From assembly GCA_028692105.1 (NCBI GenBank), contig JAQUYC010000005.1, forward strand, positions 23,336 through 87,335: DNA of 64,000 bases, given 5' to 3'. Numbering within the stretch: the first letter of the stretch is position 1; the number at the start of each line of letters is the position of its first letter. The stretch comes from Eubacteriales bacterium. Lineage in GTDB: Bacteria; Bacillota; Clostridia; Peptostreptococcales; Anaerovoracaceae. This document shows positions 17,843-26,592 of this stretch, piece by piece. Both the position numbers and the translations under genes were made by a program. A model generated the notes under the pieces. That model ran no database searches, was not told the DNA's origin, and worked only from the letters and a program-made list of their open reading frames with translations.

Positions 17843-17871
17843 TTGACACGATTGATTTACTGACTTATAAT
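17843..17871 (+). promoter_or_regulatory. Perfect-consensus promoter of the MocR gene
   Basis: TTGACA (17843-17848), 17-bp spacer and TATAAT (17866-17871) on the plus strand, about 100 bp before the MocR start. It lies within 30 bp of the divergent ECF gene start, so repression by the regulator could affect both. Confidence 0.75.
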
Positions 17872-17929
17872 ACTATAAAATTGTATATAGTTTAATATGC
17901 AATTTTATTTATTTTCAAGTATACAGTTT
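17872..17929. promoter_or_regulatory. Candidate MocR operator: inverted and direct repeats
   Basis: ACTATA-N8-TATAGT (17872-17891) immediately follows the MocR -10 box. A direct repeat GTATAyAGTTT occurs at 17883-17893 and 17919-17929, 36 bp apart. Combined direct and inverted repeats between divergent genes fit known PdxR/MocR operators in general layout. Confidence 0.45.
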
Positions 17930-17968
17930 GTTTCTTGATTTTTCTCAGACGATAAGAGGTACAGTACA

Positions 17969-19393
17969 ATGAAAGCCATCATTCCGGATTTCCAGACAAG
18001 GTCTGCCGTTCCTTTATATTTACAGCTTTATAACTACGTGAAGGCTGCAATTCTTGATGGGAGCATCCTTCCATCTGAAAGGCTTCCATCACTCAGAAGC
18101 CTATCGAAAAGTCTCGGACTTAGTATTACCACTATAGAGCTGGCATATAATCAGCTTCTTGTAGAAGGATATATTTATAGCAAGCCTCAATCCGGGTACT
18201 ATGTAAATCGAATTTCTTCAGGGATGGGAAGTGTCAGCCGTGATACAGAGTTCGCTTTTTATGAAATGGTTTCACTTTCGCAAGCTGAGCTCTTGTCCGA
18301 ATATGAGAAGAATGGTTATTATGATGCCTCATGCTTTGATTTTGTAAAATGGAAGAAATGCATTAACCAAGTGCTGACCGAATACTCTTACCTTTTGTTG
18401 AGTGAAGGCAATCCTCAGGGTGAAAAGGCGCTGCGGCAGGAGATTTCAAAATACGTATATCAATCAAGAGGGGTGATATGTACTCCCGAGCAGATCGTCA
18501 TAGGTGCCGGAACCCAGCAAATTACTGGACAGCTTTGCACTATTTTAATTAAAACAGGCTTGAAACATGTCACTTTAGAGGAACCGGGCTATCTTCCTGT
18601 GAGAAACATTTTCCGTGACCGGGATTTTGCTATTACAGCCGTTCCAGTGGGCAAGGAAGGGATTCCAATATCAAAGCTTCCTGTACATATACGGTCCGCT
18701 ATATATGTGAGCCCTTCCAATCAGTTTCCTACCGGTTATGTCATGCCTATAGGAAAGCGTTATGAGCTGCTGGACTGGGCAACAAAAAACGACAGCATCG
18801 TGATAGAAGATGATTATGACAGTGAACTCCGCTATTTCGGTAAGCCGATTCCGTCTCTTCAAGGCTTGGATCACAGCCAGAAGGTTGTTTACCTTGGCTC
18901 TTTTTCTTCTACTTTATTTCCATCCATCAAAATCAGCTATATGATTCTGCCGCCGTACATGGCTGAAATTTTCGATACGTTTCGCGGTGATTACACCCAG
19001 ACCTGTTCAAAGACAGAACAGCTTACGCTTGCTCTTTATATGTCAAAAGGCTTATATCAGAAGAATATCAAGAAATTGAGGACATTATATTCGCAAAAAT
19101 TACAGGTTGTGCTATCCTTATTGGAAAAATGGGGCAAAGGGTTTATTAAACCCATAAAGTTTTCATCGGGTCTCAATATGCTGCTCAGTATAAAAAGTAA
19201 AAAAACAGCTTCCCAATTGTGTCAGGAAGCAAAGGAACTTGGCATAAGTACACTTCCTATCGCCTCTTATGCGGCGCCTCCGACGGAAGATACCGTAATT
19301 CTAATATTCTATTACAATCAGATTCCTCTCAAGGATATGGAACCTGCGGTAAAAGACCTTATTGCTAAATGGAAGGGAGTTATTTCTCAGTAA
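17969..19393 (+). CDS. MocR-type regulator (GntR wHTH + aminotransferase-like)
   Basis: A 474-residue regulator. An N-terminal GntR winged helix (PLYLQLYNYVKAAILDG, LPSLRSLSKSLGLS) joins by a linker to a fold-type I aminotransferase-like domain (EDDYDSELRY, LGSFSSTLFPSIKISYM). In PdxR/GabR the Schiff-base lysine lies in SFSKTL. Here the codons give S-F-S-S-T-L, so the PLP lysine is absent. The regulator may therefore bind PLP non-covalently or sense another ligand. It is divergent from the ECF S component. B6 homeostasis is the leading guess from context. Length and architecture are complete, with no sign of a broken gene. Confidence 0.9.
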   Translation: MKAIIPDFQTRSAVPLYLQLYNYVKAAILDGSILPSERLPSLRSLSKSLGLSITTIELAYNQLLVEGYIYSKPQSGYYVNRISSGMGSVSRDTEFAFYEMVSLSQAELLSEYEKNGYYDASCFDFVKWKKCINQVLTEYSYLLLSEGNPQGEKALRQEISKYVYQSRGVICTPEQIVIGAGTQQITGQLCTILIKTGLKHVTLEEPGYLPVRNIFRDRDFAITAVPVGKEGIPISKLPVHIRSAIYVSPSNQFPTGYVMPIGKRYELLDWATKNDSIVIEDDYDSELRYFGKPIPSLQGLDHSQKVVYLGSFSSTLFPSIKISYMILPPYMAEIFDTFRGDYTQTCSKTEQLTLALYMSKGLYQKNIKKLRTLYSQKLQVVLSLLEKWGKGFIKPIKFSSGLNMLLSIKSKKTASQLCQEAKELGISTLPIASYAAPPTEDTVILIFYYNQIPLKDMEPAVKDLIAKWKGVISQ

Positions 19394-19448
19394 GTTTGGT
19401 TTAATATTTTCAAAAATGTATGCTTCTTGCTTTGTTTGCCGGTTTACA

Positions 19449-20129
19449 TTACAGGTAAAAGATCTCGTACTCCTGGTTCAGCAGATCGATGGTGAGCATC
19501 TTTCGATGCAAAATCTCTCCACGGCCCAGTAAAACCTTTAGTGTTTCAGCTGCTTGAATAGATGCCACCAATGCGGGACTGAACGACGGATTACCAAGTT
19601 CTTTTTCTGCTCCATTCTCTTCTTCAGGCGGATATATTTTCTGCAGAGTCCGATCTCCCGGCAGGATTGTTGAAACTTGGCCGTACCACCCTGCAATTGC
19701 CCCATGTATCAGTGGGATCATAAGTTTCTCACAATGAACCTCAAGCAGCCGACGTGTCGTAATACTGTCCAGAGCATCAACCACGATATCATGATTCTTT
19801 ATGATTTCATCACAGTTTTCTTCTCCTATAAAAGCCTGTACCGGATTAATCCTGATCTCGTGATTGACCTGCTTCATTCTTACTTCCGCAATAAATGCCT
19901 TGTTTTTACCAAGAACCTCTTCTGTTGAAAGCAGCTGGCGATTCAAATTGGTCTCGTCGAAAACATCGCCGTCCACTGCGGTGATAGTTCCAATCCCCAG
20001 CCTGCCAAGAAATTCTATCACATAACCGCCTAATCCCCCGCATCCCACGACGCATACCTTAAAGGTTTTCAGGCGATCATTTTCTTCACGGTTCAGCATA
20101 TTCATATTTTTTAAATACCGGTTTTTCAT
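19449..20129 (-). CDS. ThiF/MoeB/HesA-family adenylyltransferase
   Basis: A 226-residue E1-like enzyme that adenylates the C-terminus of a ubiquitin-like sulfur carrier. The ATP-binding motif is VVGCGGLGGYVIEFLGRLG, and DGDVFDETNLNRQLL supplies the conserved Asp and Arg. The zinc CxxC pairs of MoeB are not visible, so it is a shorter HesA/ThiF-like form. The start at 20129 is favoured because AAAGG is six bases upstream; two earlier ATGs (20132, 20153) are less well placed. It is the last gene of the tup-moe unit, directly after the MoeA-PBP gene, supporting a role in molybdopterin sulfur transfer. MoaD and MoaE are not in the window. Confidence 0.86.
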   Translation of the reverse strand: MKNRYLKNMNMLNREENDRLKTFKVCVVGCGGLGGYVIEFLGRLGIGTITAVDGDVFDETNLNRQLLSTEEVLGKNKAFIAEVRMKQVNHEIRINPVQAFIGEENCDEIIKNHDIVVDALDSITTRRLLEVHCEKLMIPLIHGAIAGWYGQVSTILPGDRTLQKIYPPEEENGAEKELGNPSFSPALVASIQAAETLKVLLGRGEILHRKMLTIDLLNQEYEIFYL

Positions 20130-20139
20130 CATTCGCCTT

Positions 20140-22023
20140 TCATTCAATTCCATAGCCGCCGAGTTCCTTTAGGATTGAATGAAACTCCCTACTGCCGATA
20201 ATGTTAATAAAATCCTTGATCGCTTCTGTATCCAAGTATTTTCGAGGGATGGCAAAATCATATTCTTCAAAACCTATCGGAATAAAATCCAGCCCCATAG
20301 CATTAGCTGCAGAAAAAACACCTACTCCGGCATCGGCTGTTCCGCTTTCAACTGCCGCCGCCACTGCCATATGAGTCGTCATTTCTCTGTCGTAGCCGCA
20401 AATATTCATACTATCCAATTCGTTTTTCCTAAGTAAATAATCAGTTAAGATTCTTGTTCCTGATCCCTTTTGCCTGTTTACAAAGGTAACATCTTTTCCG
20501 GTCAAATCTGTTATATCAAAGAGCTTTTTAGGATTCCCCTTTGCAGTCATCAATCCTTGTTCACGTCTTACTCCTTTGATCAGGGCTACCTTATCATCTC
20601 CAAGATATTTATCAATGTAAGACTGATTATATTCACCTGTCAGCTCATCAAGGAGGTGTATCGGCGCTATATGCGCCTCTCCTCTCTTTAAGGCCAGGAT
20701 ACCTCCCATACTTCCCACATGAGAGGAAGATAGGGTCTGCCCCTTTCTCCTTAGAATGCTTCCGATATAATCCATAATAAGATCATGACTCCCTATCGAA
20801 ACTATGGTGTTTTCGATTGATTCTATATCGTTAATTAGTTGAATACGCGCTTCCTCTCCGGCTTCGAGGCCTTCGCTATTTTTGGGGATTACAAGGATAC
20901 CGTCGGCCTTTACCAGTGACATAGTTACGCCGGCACCTCTGTTCAGAGGAGTTGCGATAAGCTTTTCATCAACCTTGCCAAGCTTTACTCTGATGTATTC
21001 TCTGTATTTCAATGTCGAGATTATCCTTCGGGAAACGGTTGCTGTTGCCTTAATCGGCAGTTCCGGCTTTCTGTGCTGCAATACCCTGATAATGGGGTTT
21101 ACAATTTCTTCAAATACAAGAAATGCGGATCCGGGATAGCCCGGTACACCGATTACCGGTTTGTTTCCGATCATACCCAAGACTGTGGGTTTTCCGGGCT
21201 TGATTGCAATTCCATGAAGTATTAGCTCCCCAAGGTCTCTGATTAATTGAGCTGTATAGTCTCTGCTTCCCGCTGAAGAACCTGCATTGATTATAACCAT
21301 ATGGTTTCTCTCTGCAAGCTTAAGAATGGAAGACTTTAATTTTTCGTAATCATCTTCAACCGGACTGATACGCTCTGCTTTTCCTCCAAGTTCCTCAACA
21401 ATTGCCTTAAACGTCCATGAATTGGTGTCAAAGATCTTTCCTCTTTCCGGTTTATCATAATCATCAGTAATTTCATCGCCCGTTGGGATGATTCCTACCC
21501 TTACTTTCTCGTATACCAATATATCGGTAATGCCGCCGCCTAAAACCGCTCCGATATCCATTGAACGAATTAGATGGTTCTCCGGAAGAATCATCTCACC
21601 GGCCACGATGTCTTCACCGATAGGTCTTATATGTTCCCATGGCGCTGCCTGGACCATTATTTTCACCTGTTCATTGTTGAGAATTAGAACATCTTCAATC
21701 ATAATCACACAGTCATAAGGTTCCGTTATAAGGTTTCCTGTGTTGATATATTCAAAATCCTCTCCGCGGTTTAATACAATCGGGTTCACTTCATTTGCAG
21801 AAAAGGTCCTTTCTGCGATAACCATTATTCCATCCATTGCAGCGGAATTATGGTTTGGTGAGGAAACCTTTGCAATGACAGGTGCGGCCGTTACTCTTCC
21901 TATAGCTTCACGAATGTCTGCTTTTTCAGCCTTAACTGCACTTATTGAGGGCTGTAATTTTTCCAGGTAAAGAGTTACCGCTTCTTCGATGTCAGTATTG
22001 GTCAGATAAATATTTCTTTCCAT
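20140..22023 (-). CDS. MoeA-like molybdotransferase with C-terminal PBP-like domain
   Basis: A 627-residue protein. Residues 1 to about 400 are a MoeA domain (SPNHNSAAMDGIM, GDEI, NAGSSAGSRDYT, GIAIKPGKPTVLG, GVPGYPGSAFLVFEE), the module that inserts molybdate into adenylated molybdopterin. From about 410 it continues into a periplasmic-binding-protein-like domain (GSHDLIMDYIG, RGEAHIAPIHLLDE, NRQKGSGTRILTDYLL, GTADAGVGVFSAA) related to those fused to ModE-like and MoeA-like proteins. The chain lacks a signal peptide and is cytosolic. It may bind the oxyanion or a cofactor intermediate. It overlaps closely with the flanking MoeA and ThiF genes in one operon. Confidence 0.92.
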   Translation of the reverse strand: MERNIYLTNTDIEEAVTLYLEKLQPSISAVKAEKADIREAIGRVTAAPVIAKVSSPNHNSAAMDGIMVIAERTFSANEVNPIVLNRGEDFEYINTGNLITEPYDCVIMIEDVLILNNEQVKIMVQAAPWEHIRPIGEDIVAGEMILPENHLIRSMDIGAVLGGGITDILVYEKVRVGIIPTGDEITDDYDKPERGKIFDTNSWTFKAIVEELGGKAERISPVEDDYEKLKSSILKLAERNHMVIINAGSSAGSRDYTAQLIRDLGELILHGIAIKPGKPTVLGMIGNKPVIGVPGYPGSAFLVFEEIVNPIIRVLQHRKPELPIKATATVSRRIISTLKYREYIRVKLGKVDEKLIATPLNRGAGVTMSLVKADGILVIPKNSEGLEAGEEARIQLINDIESIENTIVSIGSHDLIMDYIGSILRRKGQTLSSSHVGSMGGILALKRGEAHIAPIHLLDELTGEYNQSYIDKYLGDDKVALIKGVRREQGLMTAKGNPKKLFDITDLTGKDVTFVNRQKGSGTRILTDYLLRKNELDSMNICGYDREMTTHMAVAAAVESGTADAGVGVFSAANAMGLDFIPIGFEEYDFAIPRKYLDTEAIKDFINIIGSREFHSILKELGGYGIE

Positions 22024-22067
22024 ATCTATACTCCTCCGATACTATTTGCATGAGGTATTGTGTTGTG

Positions 22068-23378
22068 TTACCTGCCGATCAATGTGACCTCTGCCATAGA
22101 CCCTTCTCTTATCCCCTCTGATAAAGACGCAATCTTAACATATCCATCCGCCGTCATAAGCTGACTGATTGAGCCTGATTTGGCATGAATCGGTTCAGCA
22201 ATCCATTCCTGAACTGTTTCTCCGGCCTTACTAAAAGTACGTTTCAGTGATACGAGCTGATAGGTTTCCCGTCCTTCTCCTCCCGGGACATTTTCGGTAA
22301 TCCTCGCCGTCAGCTGAAGCGGTTCTTCATTGTTCGCAAACCAATATTGTCTTATAAAGTAATTGACAATTATATCATAAGCAACGATAGCAGCCATAGG
22401 ATGCCCGGGCAGTCCTACTACAAGTTTTTGAGCAGCAACCTCGTCCGTTCCCCTGTTTTGCCCCGTTTTTGATACTTCATCAATAATTCCAATTATTGTA
22501 GGTTTTCCCGGTTTCATGGCGATACCATGTGTGATCACCCCGGGCTGTCCCATAGAATCAATTACTTCAGCAGTAATGTCCTTATTGCCCGCAGAGCTCC
22601 CTCCCGATAAAAGCACTATATCACTCTCCGCAATAGCCTTTTTTAGTGCTTTTCTCAATGGAAGGGATATATCTGGAACTTTTTCAATATGCTCGATTAT
22701 TGCTCCAGTATGTTCAGCGAATGCTGCTATGGTATAGGAATTTATATCCCGAACTTCTCCCTGATCGGGTATTTTCGCAATATCGATTATTTCATCCCCG
22801 GTTGACAAAATCGACACGCGAGGCTTTTGAAAAACATTCAGATAGTCTTTTCCGATAGCCGCAAGCATCCCGACATCCTTGACCGTAAGCCGATGTCCTT
22901 TGCAAAACAGAAGCTGCCCTTTTTTGAAATCGTCACCCTGATTCATGATACCCGAATTGGGGGCTGTAGATTTATATACAGCAATAGTTCTATCGTCAAG
23001 CGCTTCAACATACTCGATCATCACTACCGCGTCAGCACCTTCAGGAAGCATGCCCCCTGTAGGAATATAGACTGCCTCTCCCTGTTTCATACTGATATTG
23101 CAGCTCTTTCCCATTTCAACAGAACCAACTATATCCAAAAAAACCGGTGAGCTGTCTCCGATACCGAATGTATCCTTAGCATTCACAGCATACCCATCAA
23201 CTACCGACCTGGTAAAATGCGGAATGTCCATATCTGAATAAATATTTTCTGCCAGATAACGTGATACTGCGCTTCTCAGCGGCACATTTTCAGCCGGGGC
23301 TTCGGATCCTTTCTCACCAAAATAGTTCTTCAGTTTTTCTTTGACTTCATTGACCGTATCCACTTTCAAAAGCTTCAT
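22068..23378 (-). CDS. moeA: Molybdopterin molybdenumtransferase
   Basis: A 436-residue gephyrin-like MoeA of normal length. Motifs are DIPHFTRSVVDGYAV, PTGGMLPEGADAVVMIE, STGDEI, LSGGSSAGNKDIT, GIAMKPGKPTIIG and GLPGHPMAAIVAY. It catalyses metal insertion into MPT-AMP. It sits between tupC and the longer MoeA-PBP gene, so the organism has two MoeA paralogues in tandem. In organisms with both tungsten and molybdenum cofactors, two MoeA copies have been proposed to specialise for the two metals; the adjacent tungstate transporter makes that idea attractive here but unproven. Confidence 0.94.
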   Translation of the reverse strand: MKLLKVDTVNEVKEKLKNYFGEKGSEAPAENVPLRSAVSRYLAENIYSDMDIPHFTRSVVDGYAVNAKDTFGIGDSSPVFLDIVGSVEMGKSCNISMKQGEAVYIPTGGMLPEGADAVVMIEYVEALDDRTIAVYKSTAPNSGIMNQGDDFKKGQLLFCKGHRLTVKDVGMLAAIGKDYLNVFQKPRVSILSTGDEIIDIAKIPDQGEVRDINSYTIAAFAEHTGAIIEHIEKVPDISLPLRKALKKAIAESDIVLLSGGSSAGNKDITAEVIDSMGQPGVITHGIAMKPGKPTIIGIIDEVSKTGQNRGTDEVAAQKLVVGLPGHPMAAIVAYDIIVNYFIRQYWFANNEEPLQLTARITENVPGGEGRETYQLVSLKRTFSKAGETVQEWIAEPIHAKSGSISQLMTADGYVKIASLSEGIREGSMAEVTLIGR

Positions 23379-23441
23379 GGTTTAATTCTCCATCTCTATT
23401 CTGATTATAAGCGGCCTTCAAATAATCCTATATGTGATTCC

Positions 23442-24152
23442 TTATATTAACAGCTCACCGGCAACAAACCGCCTTGTTAGGTCATGCTCAGGGCTTTTCA
23501 GCATTTTCTCGCTTTCTCCGTATTCCACCACTTTGCCTTGATTTAAAAAAATCGCTTGTGCACAGACTCTTTTAGCTTGAACAAGATTGTGGGTGACCAA
23601 TATTACAGTCGTTCCCGATGTGTCATTTATTCTCTTCAACATCTTTTCTATTTCCGCCGTGGTCGAAGGATCAACATTAGCTGTAGGCTCGTCCAGCAGC
23701 AAAAGTTCCGGTTGGAATGACAAGGCTCTTGCCAGCGCGACTTTTTGTGTTTCTCCCCCTGAAAGTTTCCAGCTCTTCTGCCTGCGGAAATTTGTCAGGC
23801 CCAGTTCCCTTGTCAGCTCCTCCACCCTTGCTTCAATCCTGTCACTGCTCCAGTTCCTCAGTTTCAAAGGATACGCAATATTCTTCTCCACTGTGGTATG
23901 CATCAGGTATGGTGTTTGGAAAACCATGGTAATCTTTTTCTGCGGTGCGGTTAATTCCATTTCGTCGCCGTACATCAGTCTTCCGCTTGTTGGCTTAATC
24001 AGACCGGCAATCAGGTTTAATAAAGTGCTCTTTCCTGCCCCGTTAGGTCCAATGATTCCGCATAAATCACCTTTCTCTATCTGTAATTTCCCGATATCGA
24101 GCACCTTTCGTCCTTCATATTCTTTTGTAAGGTTTTCCATGTATAATTTCAT
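23442..24152 (-). CDS. tupC: Tungstate ABC transporter ATPase
   Basis: A 236-residue ABC ATPase with Walker A GPNGAGKST (near residue 37), Q-loop VFQTPYLMHTTV, signature LSGGETQKVALARAL, Walker B LLLLDEPTANVD and H-loop VTHNL. It lies 9 bp downstream of the permease and in the same unit as two moeA genes. Assignment to tungstate rather than molybdate rests on the linked TupA-type binding protein. Its ribosome site is weak (GAGAGC), which suggests coupling to tupB translation. Confidence 0.9.
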   Translation of the reverse strand: MKLYMENLTKEYEGRKVLDIGKLQIEKGDLCGIIGPNGAGKSTLLNLIAGLIKPTSGRLMYGDEMELTAPQKKITMVFQTPYLMHTTVEKNIAYPLKLRNWSSDRIEARVEELTRELGLTNFRRQKSWKLSGGETQKVALARALSFQPELLLLDEPTANVDPSTTAEIEKMLKRINDTSGTTVILVTHNLVQAKRVCAQAIFLNQGKVVEYGESEKMLKSPEHDLTRRFVAGELLI

Positions 24153-24161
24153 ATTTGCTCT

Positions 24162-24857
24162 CTAATTTTCGATCTTTTGCTGTACATTATATAAAAAAGT
24201 ATTGATCAGGAAAGCCATAATAAGCAGGACGATACCAACTGCAATGGCTGTACTGTAATCACCCATGCTCTTCAGCTGCGCGATGTAGGTCGTCATGACT
24301 CTGGTTTTTCCCTTTATGTTGCCTCCTACGATCATAACGGCTCCTACCTCTGAAATAGCTCTTCCCAATCCGGTTACAATGGCAGCAAGGATTCCGATCC
24401 GAAGTTCAAAAATAAGCAGCTTCAGTGACTCCATCTTTCCCGCACCTAATGTAATTGCAAGAGCCTTTACTGTAGGAGCCTTATCTCTTACGATGTTATA
24501 TGTCAATCCGGTTATAATAGGTGTCACCAGGCAGACCTGTGCGATGACCATTGCCGTAGGAGTATACGTCAAGCCCCAGGACCCTAATGGACCCCTGCGC
24601 ATTATGAGGAGAAATACCACAAGACCTGCTATAACGGGGGGCAAGCTCATAAAAGTGTATATTATACGTAATAAAGCATTTTTGAACGGAAAACTGTGTG
24701 TCCCAATCAAAGCACCTAACGGTACGCCCAAACAAGCGGAAATGATGACAGAGGATAAGGAGACCGCAAGAGAAAGTCCGACTATTTCATACAGTTGCGC
24801 ATCTAAAGTGAGCAGCAGTATAATGGCATTATGAAAACCTGTTGCGATATCTTCCAT
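24162..24857 (-). CDS. tupB: Tungstate ABC transporter permease
   Basis: A 231-residue permease with about five to six membrane segments. The cytoplasmic EAA-like loop contains ALAITLGAGKMESLKLLI, and the C-terminal AISEVGAVMIVGGN motif is typical of TupB-type permeases. A possible minus-strand promoter TTGGAT-N17-TAAAAT lies about 70 bp upstream in the gap shared with the divergent cyclo-ligase gene. Its binding protein tupA lies about 800 bp away, beyond the fthC gene. Confidence 0.9.
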   Translation of the reverse strand: MEDIATGFHNAIILLLTLDAQLYEIVGLSLAVSLSSVIISACLGVPLGALIGTHSFPFKNALLRIIYTFMSLPPVIAGLVVFLLIMRRGPLGSWGLTYTPTAMVIAQVCLVTPIITGLTYNIVRDKAPTVKALAITLGAGKMESLKLLIFELRIGILAAIVTGLGRAISEVGAVMIVGGNIKGKTRVMTTYIAQLKSMGDYSTAIAVGIVLLIMAFLINTFLYNVQQKIEN

Positions 24858-24985
24858 TACTTGTCCCTTTCCCGTTTATGGCAGAATACTACATATATGC
24901 TGTATAATTTTATCATATTCAAATCGCCTATCCAACGAAAATATGCTACTATGTATACAGCAAAAATTAATAAAGGTGAACAAAT

Positions 24986-25567
24986 ATGATAACAGATAAA
25001 CATACTATACGAAAACAAATACTGGAAAGAAGGTCTGCCCTGACGTGTGAAATACTTGACTTAGCAGGTAAGACAGCTGCAGAAAAGCTCGCTTTAACGG
25101 AAGAATACCGTAAAGCGAAAACGGTCATGCTCTATATGGACTTCCGCAATGAGGTGCCAACCGGAAATATAATCGATATGATTCGCTCTTCAGACAAAGT
25201 GCTTATCCTTCCATATACAAACAGTGCATTTATGATAATTCCCTATGAGATCCCGAATACCGGCAGTCTAAAAGATTATCTTTTTCAATCCGGATTCGGA
25301 ATATCGGAACCTGATCCGGCACTTTGCAGGGAAGCTGATCCGATGTCCATCGACCTGATCGTTATCCCCGGCAGCGTTTTTGATATTAATAATAATCGCA
25401 TCGGTTATGGCAAAGGCTGCTATGACAGATTTCTTCCAAAGCTCCACGGCAGCGCTTGCAAGATTGCTTTAACTTATGATTTTCAGGTTTTGCCCTCTGT
25501 GCCTGCCGGTCCGGCAGACGTAAAGATGGATAAGATATTGATAATCAATACCACCCGTCTTGAATAG
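24986..25567 (+). CDS. 5-formyltetrahydrofolate cyclo-ligase
   Basis: A 193-residue enzyme that converts 5-formyl-THF to 5,10-methenyl-THF with ATP. It has the family's N-terminal IRKQILERRSAL, an FRNEVPTG substrate loop, IVIPGSVFD, and the hallmark RIGYGKGCYDRFL near residue 140. It is encoded on the plus strand between tupB and tupA (both minus), so it splits the tungstate transporter genes. The start ATG follows AAAGGTG. A strong hairpin ends transcription 40 bp downstream. The symbol fthC or ygfA is used in other organisms. Confidence 0.93.
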   Translation: MITDKHTIRKQILERRSALTCEILDLAGKTAAEKLALTEEYRKAKTVMLYMDFRNEVPTGNIIDMIRSSDKVLILPYTNSAFMIIPYEIPNTGSLKDYLFQSGFGISEPDPALCREADPMSIDLIVIPGSVFDINNNRIGYGKGCYDRFLPKLHGSACKIALTYDFQVLPSVPAGPADVKMDKILIINTTRLE

Positions 25568-25606
25568 AGGCTGCCGGAAATGTAATTATGAAAGTAAAAA
25601 ACAAAG

Positions 25607-25636
25607 CTGCCGAAAAGCCGCTAAGCCATTCGGCAG
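25607..25636. terminator. Bidirectional terminator between fthC-like gene and tupA
   Basis: An 8-bp stem, CTGCCGAA / TTCGGCAG, with a 14-nt loop lies between two convergent genes. It is preceded by an A-rich and followed by a T-rich stretch. Confidence 0.75.
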
Positions 25637-25659
25637 TTTATTTTATGTTTGAGGTATTT

Positions 25660-26538
25660 TTACTTTGCAGCATTCGGGGTAAACAGTGCTTTACCGTATT
25701 CTTCGACCCCGTACTCACTGATCAGTCCTTGTGTTTCTACGGATAATATCCATTTTTGAAATGCAGATGCACCCTCTGCATTTATCTGATCATTCTTTGA
25801 AGGATCTACAACGATCACGCCATATTGATTGAAAAGGTCCTTGTCACCTTCTGTTACGATATCAAGCTCTGTACCATCCGACATGTTCAGCCATGTTGCT
25901 CTGTCAGAAAGAGTATACCCCAGCATTTCATTTGTCATGGTGATTACATCGCCCATCCCTTTTCCGGATTCAACGTACCAGTCTCCTGAAGGAGTAATCC
26001 CTAATTTATCCCAAATGGAAATTTCTTTTTTATGAGTTCCTGATTCATCTGCTCTTGATATAAAGGTCACCTGATTATCGTTTATCTTCTGGAATGCAGC
26101 CTGTGCATTGTCAGGAGCAGCAGCATTTATGCCTGCAGGATCGTCTTCTGGTCCCAGGATGACATAATCATTGTACATTACGTCAAACCTCTCCGGCCCG
26201 TGTCCTGCCTCGATAAAAGCCTTTTCTGCTGCCGGGGAATGAACCAGAAGTACATCTGCTTCTCCGTTTTCACCCATCTTCATCGCTTCTCCGGACCCGA
26301 CTGCGATCACATCGACTTCGTATCCTGTTTTAGCGGTAAAATCGGGAAGGATCTCATCAAGAAGTCCACTGTCCTGTGTACTTGTTGTAGTCGCAAGGAT
26401 GACCGTACCTATTATTTCAGCAGGGCCTTCTTCTTCCGGTGCAGCGGGCTCATTCTTTGAACAGCCGCTGAAAAGTGACAGAACTAAAACTAAAACCAAA
26501 GCCAATGCCAAAGCAAGCATTTTTTTGGATTTCAACAT
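25660..26538 (-). CDS. tupA: Tungstate-binding lipoprotein
   Basis: A 292-residue ABC substrate-binding protein. It has a hydrophobic signal peptide ending in a lipobox (LFSGC, Cys26). The oxyanion-binding TTTS tetrad that typifies TupA is at residues 50-53 in LATTTSTQDSG. The start MLKSKKML is fixed by GGAGG. The rest (VIAVGSGEAMKMGENGEADVLL, FISRADESGTHKKE) matches TupA/WtpA-like cluster. The gene is transcribed apart from tupBC because a plus-strand gene lies between, and its leader carries a probable cofactor-sensing riboswitch. Confidence 0.93.
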   Translation of the reverse strand: MLKSKKMLALALALVLVLVLSLFSGCSKNEPAAPEEEGPAEIIGTVILATTTSTQDSGLLDEILPDFTAKTGYEVDVIAVGSGEAMKMGENGEADVLLVHSPAAEKAFIEAGHGPERFDVMYNDYVILGPEDDPAGINAAAPDNAQAAFQKINDNQVTFISRADESGTHKKEISIWDKLGITPSGDWYVESGKGMGDVITMTNEMLGYTLSDRATWLNMSDGTELDIVTEGDKDLFNQYGVIVVDPSKNDQINAEGASAFQKWILSVETQGLISEYGVEEYGKALFTPNAAK

Positions 26539-26592
26539 TTTACTTTTCCTCCACACTTCCTTTAAATTTACATGGAAAAAATGCGCTCATCA

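Noticed and set aside
23587-24165. 192-codon plus-strand frame opposite tupC
   Set aside because: Complement of a gene with complete ABC ATPase motifs; low-complexity Ser/Phe-rich product.
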